A stretch of 19,770 nt of DNA from Actinomycetes bacterium (GCA_023419515.1 JAEZXW010000091.1:1-19770); one strand, 5' to 3'; shown: positions 8,252 through 15,987, counted from the first letter of the stretch. Made by a program: numbers and translations. The notes: generated by a model not told the origin, from the sequence alone.

Positions 8252-8641
8252 ATGAACCCAGACGCCCTGCGCACAATTACCAAGGTTTACATCTTTCTTC
8301 CCGGCGAGTCTGAGCATTCGCTGGGGCTTGGTCGCGGGGTGATTCGCCTGTGCAAACTGGTGCAGGTGCACGGAACTTTAAGCGCCGCCTCAAAAGAGAT
8401 GGGCATGGCGAATTCCAAGGCATGGCGTATCGTTAAAAATGCCGAGGACACACTGGGGTTTTCGCTTTTTATTCGAAAAGGGTCGCGCGGGAGTAAGCTC
8501 ACCCCTCAGGCGCTCGAACTCATCGCTTTATTTGATGAGGTCGAGGCCAAGACCAATGCTTTTGCGACCGAGCTTGTGCATAAGCTTGCGCATCAGGCAC
8601 AAGCACGCGGGGTTTGGGAGACCGATGGAACGAACGGATAA
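8252..8641 (+). CDS. ModE-type winged-helix regulator without molybdate-binding domain
   Basis: The 129-residue protein resembles the N-terminal DNA-binding half of ModE. A LysR-like helix-turn-helix spans about 28-66 (LCKLVQVHGTLSAASKEMGM, then SKAWRIVKNAEDTLG), followed by the wing with the FIRKGSRGSKLTPQA motif (the RxxGGxxGGGxxLT equivalent). The tail from about 95 to 129 is only a short helix. The paired molbindin/TOBE domains that bind molybdate in E. coli ModE (262 aa) are absent. The gene is divergent from modA with a 207-nt shared upstream region, so it is the likely regulator of the mod operon, perhaps sensing through another protein. A clear ribosome-binding site (AAAAGGAAC) precedes ATG. 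Confidence 0.8.
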   Translation: MNPDALRTITKVYIFLPGESEHSLGLGRGVIRLCKLVQVHGTLSAASKEMGMANSKAWRIVKNAEDTLGFSLFIRKGSRGSKLTPQALELIALFDEVEAKTNAFATELVHKLAHQAQARGVWETDGTNG

Positions 8642-8735
8642 GATGGATGAGGTCGGCGGAGGTGTCGTCGGTAGTGCGATCTTCTCGCGATCTGCCCTGC
8701 GCTCGAAGGAGCGATCGCCCGCGAACCCTCCGATC

Positions 8736-9980
8736 TCAGCGTAGGGGTGCGTAGAGCCGATAGAGCTCTTGAGCCTGCACAAGTTCTGCAGGTGTGTTGA
8801 CGTTCACAAAGGGGTGAATGGAGCCTTCCTCAAAGCAGGGATGTCCTATCAAAGCCGAAACTTCTTCGGCGCTCACATATGTGACATCACAATTATCAAG
8901 CACTGACTGCATTCTCGCGTTTTTCTGCTCGAGCAAGGATTTCACGAGCGGCAGGCAGGTTGATTTGCGATAGACAGCTAAAAAAGGCTCCGAACCATGC
9001 GGTCCTCTCACAACAACGGCATCACTTCCGCTTTGCTGTAACAGCGCCGCTTGTGCAGTAAGCAGGCGAGGTGAGGCGGCGATCATATCGCAGGCAACCA
9101 AGCCAACGTGTTCGTGCGTGGCGTGCGACAGCGCGCTTAACAACCCAGGCAAGGCACCTTGGCACTCAAGCACATCGGTTGTGATGCGCACGTGCGGGTG
9201 AGCTGACTCAAGAAATCCCAGTATTTCAGGGTTGTGTGCCGTCACGATGAGCTCATCAGCAATGCTGCCCACCAATGAGATGACGTGCTCGATGAGGGGC
9301 TTTCCCAAAAACGGTACGAGCGGTTTTTGCATTCCCATGCGCTTTGATTCGCCGCCCGCTTGGATTACCACGCTTAAAGGCCGCGCCACAAAGCGCTCTT
9401 GCACAAAGAAAGCCAATCCATCAACATCCTCAAATCCAAAGCGCGGGATTTTTACCTCATCACAGAGAGCAGCAAGTTCAGGGATGTCGGTGACTACGGC
9501 CAAGGGCAGCGCTAGTCCATCTTCGCGAGGCGTCTGAGTTTGTAGAGCCCTCATGAGTGCCTGCGCTGCCATCACATCACGTTCATTTGCCGCACGAAAC
9601 AACTCAATACAGGGCAGGCCCGATTGCTTGTAGCCCTCAACCACAATGAGGTCATAACCAGCAAGCAACTGCAAGGCGTCTGCCATGGCAAGCTCGTCAT
9701 CTTGATCTTTCATGAGCGCAAATTGCTCGCTCGAAAAGACGATGGTTGCCCGAGCACCTGCCTGACGATGGCGGTAGGAGTCTTTACCGGGATGATCAAT
9801 CTCAAAATGAGGGTGGCCATGGTGCTTGACGCTTGCGACGCGATATTGCATTGCAAGTGTGGCAATGAGGCGCTCGGCGAGCGTGGTTTTACCAGAATTT
9901 TTGCGCCCTACGAGCGCAACTGCAGGAAAACTTGCAGCAACAAACGGCAAAAACACTGGGGAAGATGGCGCGCCAGTCAT
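8736..9980 (-). CDS. mobBA: MobB-MobA fusion, molybdopterin-guanine dinucleotide synthesis
   Basis: This 414-residue two-domain protein joins GTP to Mo-molybdopterin to make the guanine dinucleotide cofactor used by Fdh. Residues about 15-170 are MobB, a GTP-binding P-loop protein (VGRKNSGKTT at 24-33, KHHGHPHFEIDHPGKDS, and the Walker B-like LIVVEGYKQS). From about 201 on is MobA, with the nucleotidyltransferase motif IQAGGESKRMGMQKPLV and the metal-binding VACDM. The start at 9980 has GAGGGGG five nt upstream; the longer frame from 10025 lacks a ribosome-binding site. MobA-MobB fusions are known, usually with MobA first, so the MobB-first order is worth noting. The gene converges with the ModE-like gene. 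Confidence 0.9.
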   Translation of the reverse strand: MTGAPSSPVFLPFVAASFPAVALVGRKNSGKTTLAERLIATLAMQYRVASVKHHGHPHFEIDHPGKDSYRHRQAGARATIVFSSEQFALMKDQDDELAMADALQLLAGYDLIVVEGYKQSGLPCIELFRAANERDVMAAQALMRALQTQTPREDGLALPLAVVTDIPELAALCDEVKIPRFGFEDVDGLAFFVQERFVARPLSVVIQAGGESKRMGMQKPLVPFLGKPLIEHVISLVGSIADELIVTAHNPEILGFLESAHPHVRITTDVLECQGALPGLLSALSHATHEHVGLVACDMIAASPRLLTAQAALLQQSGSDAVVVRGPHGSEPFLAVYRKSTCLPLVKSLLEQKNARMQSVLDNCDVTYVSAEEVSALIGHPCFEEGSIHPFVNVNTPAELVQAQELYRLYAPLR

Positions 9981-10096
9981 AAGACCCCCTCGAGGTTGAA
10001 TGTATTGTGATAGATAGTAGCTCATCAGATCAGGGCGGGTGGCTCAGTGTTAGAGTGATAGCCAAAAACGCATTTATTTGAGTCGATGGTGATGGT

Positions 10097-10615
10097 ATGT
10101 CACAGATTACGTCAATCAATGTGTCGCGCAAAAAGCGCATGCGCAAGGAACCCGTTGGCGATGCGCCGCAGGTGCTCGTTGTCGATCATGGTATCGAGAG
10201 TGACGCGCACGCTGGCAATTGGCATCGTCAGGTTTCTTTTTTGGCGCAAGAGTCGATTGATAAGGCAGTCGAGATGGGGCTCGATGTAGGTCCGGGTGAT
10301 TTTGCCGAGAATTTCACGACGCAAGGCGTTGATTTGTTGAATCTCCCGATCGGCACCGTGCTTCGCCTAGGCAACACCGCTGAAGTTGAGATTAGTCAGA
10401 TCGGTAAGGTGTGTCACACGCGCTGCGCGATCTACTATCTTTCGGGCGACTGCATCTTTCCACGTGAGGGAATCTTTGGTGTCGTGCGTGTTCCTGGCGA
10501 GGTGCGCGCTGGCGATCATATCGAGGTGATCAAGCTCGGTGATGGCACTTGCTCTGCCACTCCGCAAGAAGCCCTCGATGAGATCGAGGCAGCCCGCCTG
10601 CAGGGCACATTGTAA
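10097..10615 (+). CDS. MOSC-domain protein (molybdenum cofactor related)
   Basis: The 172 residues form a single MOSC domain of the small bacterial type. It includes the HGIESDAHAGNWHRQVSFL segment near the N-terminus, the GLDVGPGDFAENFTT turn, and the conserved cysteines C106, C110 and C119 in GKVCHTRCAIYY...GDCIFPREGIF. MOSC domains take part in sulfur transfer to, or binding of, the molybdenum cofactor. In eukaryotic Moco sulfurase a NifS-like desulfurase is fused to one. Here a desulfurase gene follows just 24 nt after the stop. The protein could therefore accept persulfide or selenide from that partner, or simply be a cofactor carrier. The ribosome-binding site is poor (GATGGTGATGGT). 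Confidence 0.82.
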   Translation: MSQITSINVSRKKRMRKEPVGDAPQVLVVDHGIESDAHAGNWHRQVSFLAQESIDKAVEMGLDVGPGDFAENFTTQGVDLLNLPIGTVLRLGNTAEVEISQIGKVCHTRCAIYYLSGDCIFPREGIFGVVRVPGEVRAGDHIEVIKLGDGTCSATPQEALDEIEAARLQGTL

Positions 10616-10639
10616 TCACGAGCGAGCAGATGATTTTCC

Positions 10640-11815
10640 ATGCATGAGGTCTATCTCGATAACGCAGCAACAACGCGGGTGCGCCCTGAGGTTATCGAGG
10701 TGATGACACAGGCGCTTCGCGAGACGTATGGCAATGCATCCTCGATCCATGCTCCAGGCAAGCGAGCCAAGGAGCTGCTCGAGGCGAGCCGGGCTCAGAT
10801 TGCCGAGGTGCTCGACGTTGATCCGTCTGAGGTGTACTTTACCTCGGGCGGCACGGAGTCGAACAACCTTGCGATTGCGGGTTGCTGTCGAGCTCGTGGT
10901 AAAGACGCTGGTCAGATCATCACGTCTACTCTTGAGCACCCGGCGGTGACGCGCTCGGTGCGTGGGCTCAAGCGTGAGGGCTGGCAGGTCTCGTACGTCG
11001 ACGCGATTGCGGGCGACTTTGACCTCGATCAGCTTGCCGGATTTTTGGCAGAGCCGACCTCACTCATCACCGTGATGAGTGTTCAAAATGAGCTCGGCTA
11101 TCGCATGCCAATCACTGAGATTGTTCGCTTGAAAAAAGGGCTGCAACCTCAGGCACTTGTGCATACCGATGCTGTACAGGCGTTTGGTAAGTTTACCGTT
11201 CATCCTCATGAGCTTGGTGTTGATCTCATGACCATGTCGGCTCACAAGATTGGTGGGCCAAAAGGAATCGGCGCGCTTTTTGTCGCTCGTGACACCCATA
11301 TGTTTACGACGGCGTTTGGTGGCGGACAAGAGCGGGGTTTGCGATCTGGTACCGAGGCGGTTTTTTTGGCGGCTGGATTTGCTGAGGCGGTTGCGTTGGC
11401 TGCCAAGTACCAGCAGCAAGAAGAAGCGCGCATACGTAAACTGTTTGAGTATGCCCGCAGTCAGATCTCAGCAGCGATACCGCAGGTTATTATCAATTCA
11501 CGCGATGATGGCAGCCCTTGGATTTTGAACATCAGCATCCCTGGTGCTTTTAACCAGCGGGTTCTTGATTACTTAAGCGATCACGGTGTCTATGTTTCAA
11601 AAGCATCGGCGTGTACCGAAAACGCCAAGACCGTCGCCCCTGGCACCTGGCGCCCCAAGCATCCGTTGAGTTTGCAGGCGGCAGGCATCCCGCTTTCTCA
11701 GGGTAAGCAGACGCTGCGCATTAGTTTTGCGTACGACTCGACGATCGATGACGTTGATGTGTTGGTGCGTGAGTTGACGGCTGCGGTTGAGGTGATTTCG
11801 CGCAAAAAACGCTGA
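10640..11815 (+). CDS. Cysteine desulfurase, NifS/IscS class
   Basis: The 391-residue PLP enzyme abstracts sulfur (or selenium) from cysteine (selenocysteine) as an enzyme-bound persulfide. It shows the LDNAATT opening, the TSGGTESNNLAI glycine-rich PLP loop, the HTDAVQA aspartate, the PLP lysine K203 in MSAHKIGGPKG, and the active-site cysteine C325 in KASACTENAK. The loop after this cysteine differs from housekeeping IscS (no SSGSAC...SHVL pattern). This suggests a paralogue with a dedicated acceptor. It lies downstream of the MOSC gene (24 nt, same strand) and converges with selC. The role could be Moco sulfuration, selenium supply to SelD, or general Fe-S assembly; position favours the first two. 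Confidence 0.9.
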   Translation: MHEVYLDNAATTRVRPEVIEVMTQALRETYGNASSIHAPGKRAKELLEASRAQIAEVLDVDPSEVYFTSGGTESNNLAIAGCCRARGKDAGQIITSTLEHPAVTRSVRGLKREGWQVSYVDAIAGDFDLDQLAGFLAEPTSLITVMSVQNELGYRMPITEIVRLKKGLQPQALVHTDAVQAFGKFTVHPHELGVDLMTMSAHKIGGPKGIGALFVARDTHMFTTAFGGGQERGLRSGTEAVFLAAGFAEAVALAAKYQQQEEARIRKLFEYARSQISAAIPQVIINSRDDGSPWILNISIPGAFNQRVLDYLSDHGVYVSKASACTENAKTVAPGTWRPKHPLSLQAAGIPLSQGKQTLRISFAYDSTIDDVDVLVRELTAAVEVISRKKR

Positions 11816-11847
11816 GTGCAGCACGACCCCGGGATCGCTCATCGTGC

Positions 11848-11903
11848 GCAGTTGTACCCTGTAGCCCACCGCACTCTCAGGCGCCAATCATCAGCACAAC
11901 TGC
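11848..11903. repeat. Inverted repeat in the gap between the desulfurase and selC
   Basis: GCAGTTGT (11848-11855) and ACAACTGC (11896-11903) are perfect 8-bp complements enclosing 40 nt, within which CCTG and CAGG can also pair. It sits in the 118-nt convergent gap between the desulfurase stop and the 3' end of selC, where a structured 3' end or small RNA would be unsurprising. There is no further support for a function. A shorter GCACGA/TCGTGC repeat (11821-11826 with 11842-11847) lies just before it. Confidence 0.35.
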
Positions 11904-11924
11904 TCGCAGATCATGTATCAATTG

Positions 11925-11933
11925 AAAAAATTT
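11925..11933 (-). terminator. U-run just after selC
   Basis: Immediately after the tRNA CCA, the minus strand reads AAA then six T. No separate hairpin stands in front of it except the tRNA acceptor stem itself, so intrinsic termination would have to use that stem. The run is a plausible end for the selC transcript, but it is weak on its own. Confidence 0.35.
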
Positions 11934-12030
11934 TGGCGGAGACGTATGTGAATCGAACACACCTCAGACGTTCTGCGCGCCTGACAACGGTTTTGAAGAC
12001 CGCGAGACCCACCAGGATCTATCCGTCTCC
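11934..12030 (-). tRNA. selC: tRNA-Sec (UCA anticodon)
   Basis: Read on the minus strand, the 94-nt body starts GGAGACGG at 12030 and ends with discriminator G at 11937; CCA is encoded at 11936-11934. The anticodon arm is GCGGT-CTTCAAA-ACCGT with TCA in the loop, decoding UGA. Special tRNA-Sec traits are visible: a 6-bp D stem (AGATCC/GGGTCT with a 4-nt TGGT loop), a long variable arm with seven pairs (TCAGGCG/CGTCTGA), and a T arm GTGTG-TTCGATT-CACAT. The 8-base acceptor pairs at seven positions; by hand fold the eighth (G8) faces A. Together with selA and selB it makes a complete UGA-recoding set except for selD. It is 56 nt after selB on the same strand. Confidence 0.95.
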
Positions 12031-12049
12031 GTAGGAATAAGCTGTATGT

Positions 12050-12080
12050 ATCATAGCGCTTAATCAGCTGTAAGCGCTTA
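12050..12080 (-). promoter_or_regulatory. Candidate selC promoter flanked by paired AGCGCTTA repeats
   Basis: On the minus strand TATGAT (12050-12055) lies 19 nt before the first tRNA base, a good -10 position for a short leader; no convincing -35 is seen 17 nt upstream. In that place are two copies of an AGCGCT core, at 12055-12060 and 12073-12078, centred 18 bp apart. The inner AGCGCTTA and TAAGCGCT are perfect inverted complements over an 8-nt loop, and 12071-12080 (TAAGCGCTTA) is itself a 10-bp palindrome. This may be a terminator-like hairpin at the end of selB, or an operator/activator site for selC. A U-run is missing on the selB side, which favours the second reading slightly. Confidence 0.4.
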
Positions 12081-12086
12081 AAAATT

Positions 12087-14090
12087 CTATGTTTCATCGT
12101 TTGTGCGCAGGCGCCTTGTATCGCCGTCACGTACGGTTAAATGTTGAGCATCAAAATACTCAAGGAGCGGAATTGCGTACTTGCGGCTGGTCTGCATGGC
12201 ATCTTTGAGATGAGAAGCTGGAGCACTGCCGTGGGCAATGAGATGCGCCTCTGCAAGCTTCCACATGGTATCTACCTGAGATTTACCCATGGCAAGTTGA
12301 GGAGAAAGCCTGATTACTTCATCAGATTTCTCAAGTGCAGTCAGTGCTCGTCCGCCCTGATCGGCAGGAATTCCAAGTTCTTTGTAGAGGTCAAACAGCC
12401 CAATCGGCATGGTGTTTTCTTGCGCATAGCGCGCGAACGCATCTCTGAGTGCCTGAACTGCTTGCTCATCTTGAGCCTGAGTAGCTTGCGCCTGCGTTGC
12501 GTGACACACCAAGCCGTTGATTTCAAGCAGGTTTTGTTTGTCCACACCAAGTGCCACGAGCGCCTCAAGCATGGCAGCGGTGAGCGTTTGGGGTAGGTCG
12601 TTCAAAAGCTCTGACTTGCTGATTCCAAGCTTGGTTGGGTTGGTGCGGTGAAAGTTCAATACGATCGATTCGATTTTTGAGAGGAGTTGCTGTGCCATGC
12701 GCTGGGTGAGATAGATGAATGCGCCTTGGCCAGATTTTTCTGAGCTTAATTTAAGGATGTGCTTGCTCTTATCGGCAACAAGCTCATCGAGGATTGCATC
12801 GAGTGTTTCGTGCTTAATATCGGTAATGGCGCCGAGCTGATCGAGGGTGAGCGGGTGGGTGCTAACTAACAGTGCGTTGAGGCATGCGGCCATGTCATCC
12901 TGTGATTCCAAAGCTGCCAACAGCTCTTTTTCAGGATCTTGTAGCTGCGATCTACGACGCACAGTGGCGCTTAAGACCACGCCACCACCAATGAGGCGCA
13001 CGGGGTTGATACTACGGATGATAAAGCGATCGTGCCTCGTGAGTGCGAGCGGCTCATCAAGCCTGATCTGGGCGTAGGAGTGCTCATAGGGATTGAGGCA
13101 TTGACTGTCGTTCATCAAGAGCACGCGACCTGTTACCTCTTTGGTGCCATGTGCGATGCGCACGCTCGTGCCTGAGACAAACTGCTGTTTGCCAGTCGAC
13201 GTCTCGGCTGCTTGCTGTTCAAAATGATTCGATGAAAGATACGTGACTCGCGCATCAAAGCGATCGGTAACCGCAAGGGTGCCTGGTGTGGCGAGAATGC
13301 TGCCTGACTCAACCTCTTCGACTTTAAGTGGCACAAGATTGAGCGCCGTGCGATTGCCGGCATAACTTTGGATTTGAGCGGTGTCGTGTACCTGAATGCT
13401 GCGTACACGGACAATCTTATTGCCGGGGATGAGCTCGAGTTCATCTTCGAGTGCAATGCTACCCTGCCAAAGCGTACCTGTGATGACGGTGCCTGCGCCT
13501 TTGATGGTAAAGACGCGGTCGATGGGCAGGCGTACAAACCCTGTCTTGTTGCTTGCTCCAATCTCGTTGATCTCGGCAATGATCGTATTCTTGAGTTCGT
13601 CGAGCCCGTCGCCCGTTTGAGCAGAAACATTCACGACAGGCGCTTGTCCAAAGACTGAATGCGCAAGATCGCTCCTGATCTCTTCGACCAAAAGCTCGAG
13701 CCACTCCTCGTCAACAAGGTCAGTTTTGGTGATGACGATGATGCCGTGCGTAATGCCTAAAAGTTCAAGGATGGCAAGGTGCTCACGGGTCTGCGGCATG
13801 ATGCCATCGTCGGCGGCGATGCAGACGAGTGCGAGGTCAACTCCCGTGGCACCCGAGATCATCTGGCGCACAAAGCGCTCATGACCAGGGACGTCGATAA
13901 CACCAACGGCGCTTCCGTCACCCAGATCGAGTCGGGCAAATCCCAGCTCAATGGTGATGCCGCGTTCTTTTTCTTGTTTGAGACGATCGGGATCAACGCC
14001 AGTCAGCGCCTTGATCAGCGTTGATTTTCCGTGGTCGATGTGACCAGCTGTTCCGATGATCACAGGACGCGTGCGCTGCTCGGTGCTCAT
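12087..14090 (-). CDS. selB: Selenocysteine-specific elongation factor SelB
   Basis: The 667-residue GTPase carries Sec-tRNA-Sec to the ribosome and binds the SECIS hairpin after the UGA codon. G1 is GHIDHGKS (16-23), G2 lies in GITIELGFA, G3 is DVPGH (66-70), and G4 is TKTD (121-124). The translation-factor beta-barrel domains follow, and winged-helix domains fill the last 250 or so residues (the RNA-binding end, with a conserved-looking LLEYFDAQHLTVRDGDTRRL). It is a little longer than E. coli SelB (614). The start at 14090 has AAGGAGT about 6 nt upstream. It lies 32 nt after selA and 56 nt before selC, so selA-selB-selC are probably one unit. Confidence 0.96.
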   Translation of the reverse strand: MSTEQRTRPVIIGTAGHIDHGKSTLIKALTGVDPDRLKQEKERGITIELGFARLDLGDGSAVGVIDVPGHERFVRQMISGATGVDLALVCIAADDGIMPQTREHLAILELLGITHGIIVITKTDLVDEEWLELLVEEIRSDLAHSVFGQAPVVNVSAQTGDGLDELKNTIIAEINEIGASNKTGFVRLPIDRVFTIKGAGTVITGTLWQGSIALEDELELIPGNKIVRVRSIQVHDTAQIQSYAGNRTALNLVPLKVEEVESGSILATPGTLAVTDRFDARVTYLSSNHFEQQAAETSTGKQQFVSGTSVRIAHGTKEVTGRVLLMNDSQCLNPYEHSYAQIRLDEPLALTRHDRFIIRSINPVRLIGGGVVLSATVRRRSQLQDPEKELLAALESQDDMAACLNALLVSTHPLTLDQLGAITDIKHETLDAILDELVADKSKHILKLSSEKSGQGAFIYLTQRMAQQLLSKIESIVLNFHRTNPTKLGISKSELLNDLPQTLTAAMLEALVALGVDKQNLLEINGLVCHATQAQATQAQDEQAVQALRDAFARYAQENTMPIGLFDLYKELGIPADQGGRALTALEKSDEVIRLSPQLAMGKSQVDTMWKLAEAHLIAHGSAPASHLKDAMQTSRKYAIPLLEYFDAQHLTVRDGDTRRLRTNDET

Positions 14091-14122
14091 AGGTACTCCT
14101 TGAGTCTGGTAGATGCAAGTTG

Positions 14123-15823
14123 TCAGGCGGTACCATCAGCGCTCAGTGTCGTGAGCGCTTCGCGTACTTCAGCGCAGATAACCGCAATTTCGTCGAGTGA
14201 GATGGTCTTGGCATCAAAGATGAGATGTTCGTTGGTAATGCGGGCGATGATGGGTTGGTTCGCCTTTTGGATGAGGTGACGCTGTAGTTCCATCACGGTG
14301 GGAGCGTTGTCTGAGGTAAGCGTAAGTGCGACTCCATATGAATCAATCTCATAGCCCGGGAGTGAACCGCCTCCTGCGCAAGCGCGGGTGCTCACGAGTT
14401 CGAGCGTGTGCCCATTCGTTGATGCAAGCTCTTTTGCCAGCGCTGCTAGCAGCTCCTTGGCGCGATATTTGACCTCATGTGATCCTTCGGTCAATCGTGC
14501 AAGGGTTGGGATTTGCTGCTGTGCTTCGAGTGGATCAAGGTAGAGGTGAAGCGTCGCCTCAAGGGCTGCCAGCGTGAGCTTGTCGAGGCGAAGCACGCGG
14601 GCGAGCGGGCTTTTTTTGAGCTGATCGATGAGCTCCTTTTTGCCGACGATAATACCAGCCTGTGGCCCTCCTAAGAGTTTATCACCCGAAAACGAGACGA
14701 GATCAACGCCCTCGGCGATCACCTCCGCGACGGTGGGCTCGTTGACGGCGGTGCTGTCAACGAGGTTTTCCTCGGCAGCTTCGGTATCTGTTGTATCAGC
14801 CGTCGTGATAGAACCACCATATCGCGGCAGGTCAAGCAGCATGCCTGAACCCAAATCCTCATACACCAAAACTGGCTTAGCTTCACCAGCTTGCGCGCGT
14901 CGCTTGTTTTCTTGATCGGCGATTGCCGTGAGTCGGTTGCGGTTGACCTGCTCGGTAAAGCCAATCATCCGGTAGTTGGAGGTGTGCACCTTGGCGATGA
15001 TTGCGGTGTTGGCGCTCAAAGCACGCTCGTAATCAGACTCATGAGTCTTGTTGGTGGTGCCAACCTCAACCATCACGGTGTGAGATAAACGCATGATGTC
15101 AGGAATCCTAAACGATCCGCCAATCTCGACGAGCTCACCACGGGAGATGATCGTTTCACGACCTTCGCCAAAAGTCTGCAAGACCATCATGACAGCAGCG
15201 GCATTGTTGTTGATTGCGAGTGCGGCCTCAGCGCCTGTCAAGAGTTTGAGGAGCTCTTCACAGTGGCTGTGCCTGCTACCGCGTTGCATGGTCTCAACCG
15301 AAAACTCGAGGGTTGAGTAGCTTTGAGCAACACCCAACATTGCGTCAACTGCCTGCGGTGCGAGCAGGCTTCGCCCCAAATTGGTGTGGATGATGACGCC
15401 GCTTGCGTTGATGACGGGGCGCAGCGAAGCTTGGTGAGTGAGACAAAACTGCGCGAATGCTTCATCCGCAAGCTCATCAAGGCTCGGCACTGCTGTGGTG
15501 TGCGCCTTGCCGCATACATGTTGCTCGCTTAACCGCGTGCGCAGTTTATCGGTGATGGTTCGCACAATGCGCACCGCGATTTGGTGATCAAACTCGCTTA
15601 AGCCTTCGGGTGCTCTTTGCGTCTGCTGAGCTCGCATTTGGTCGACGCGAGTGATGAGCCCATGCAGGATGTCGTTGACTGGCGGAATGTGGCGCAGGGG
15701 ATTGTCCTGTCTTGCATGTGCTGCTCTTTGTTTTGAGTCACGTTGAGTGGTGCGCGCAGAAGATGCCATCGAGTTATCTTTCTGGTCGGTTGCAGGCGTT
15801 CTCATACGAAGGGATCGTTTCAT
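14123..15823 (-). CDS. selA: L-seryl-tRNA(Sec) selenium transferase SelA
   Basis: This PLP enzyme converts Ser-tRNA-Sec to Sec-tRNA-Sec using selenophosphate. Recognisable are LRPVINASGVIIHTNLGRSLL, the NNNAAAVMMVL segment, and the PLP lysine K382 in SFSGDKLLGGPQAG. The longest frame is 566 residues against 463 in E. coli. The excess comes from about 44 hydrophilic residues before the family's usual beginning (RHIPPVNDIL) and an acidic Thr/Asp/Glu-rich insert at about 337-362 ahead of the lysine. The true start is uncertain: ATG at 15823, 15805 or 15769 all lack a good ribosome-binding site. 15769 has only AGAAAGA upstream. The longest frame is given as an upper limit. A hairpin 87 nt upstream may regulate it. 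Confidence 0.93.
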   Translation of the reverse strand: MKRSLRMRTPATDQKDNSMASSARTTQRDSKQRAAHARQDNPLRHIPPVNDILHGLITRVDQMRAQQTQRAPEGLSEFDHQIAVRIVRTITDKLRTRLSEQHVCGKAHTTAVPSLDELADEAFAQFCLTHQASLRPVINASGVIIHTNLGRSLLAPQAVDAMLGVAQSYSTLEFSVETMQRGSRHSHCEELLKLLTGAEAALAINNNAAAVMMVLQTFGEGRETIISRGELVEIGGSFRIPDIMRLSHTVMVEVGTTNKTHESDYERALSANTAIIAKVHTSNYRMIGFTEQVNRNRLTAIADQENKRRAQAGEAKPVLVYEDLGSGMLLDLPRYGGSITTADTTDTEAAEENLVDSTAVNEPTVAEVIAEGVDLVSFSGDKLLGGPQAGIIVGKKELIDQLKKSPLARVLRLDKLTLAALEATLHLYLDPLEAQQQIPTLARLTEGSHEVKYRAKELLAALAKELASTNGHTLELVSTRACAGGGSLPGYEIDSYGVALTLTSDNAPTVMELQRHLIQKANQPIIARITNEHLIFDAKTISLDEIAVICAEVREALTTLSADGTA

Positions 15824-15909
15824 TAATCAGCGAGCAGTCATCCGAGCAATAAGCCAGATGAAAGCGCGTGGTTTACAGGTTTCTTGGCTTGTTATGGTAG
15901 CGCATCATG

Positions 15910-15936
15910 GGGCTTTCATGAGCTGCCCAAAAGCCC
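15910..15936 (-). promoter_or_regulatory. Hairpin in the selA leader
   Basis: GGGCTTT (15910-15916) pairs perfectly with AAAGCCC (15930-15936) around 13 nt. On the minus strand it would be in the 5' leader of selA, 87 nt before the longest start. E. coli selAB is known to carry a SECIS-like hairpin in its leader that binds SelB-tRNA-Sec and lowers selAB expression. The position fits that idea, but I cannot show the specific SelB contacts here. Confidence 0.35.
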
Positions 15937-15947
15937 TTACACAAGCC

Positions 15948-15987
15948 CTAACAGATCCTGCAAATTCACGTATACTGCTAGGCAGTA
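15948..15987 (+). promoter_or_regulatory. Candidate promoter and inverted-repeat operator upstream of the yedE cassette
   Basis: CTAACA (15948-15953) and TATACT (15971-15976) are spaced by 17 nt, a reasonable -35/-10 pair. The -10 overlaps a perfect inverted repeat TACTGC-TAG-GCAGTA at 15973-15987, as an operator would. If used, the transcript would have a leader of about 330 nt before yedE, and no closer promoter was convincing. Confidence 0.4.

Noticed and set aside
8642..8735. Convergent terminator between the ModE-like gene and mobBA
   Set aside because: Several GCGATC and CGCTC/GAGCG repeats are present but stems are short and no U-run is found.
9981..10096. Molybdenum-cofactor riboswitch or clear promoters in the mobBA/MOSC divergent gap
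   Set aside because: No recognisable Moco motif; -35/-10 candidates (for example TGATGA-17-TACATT on the minus strand) are weak; a GTGATAG repeat 48 nt apart is likely chance.
11821..11847. GCACGA/TCGTGC repeat as a terminator of the desulfurase gene
   Set aside because: Only 6 bp with a 15-nt loop and no U-run.
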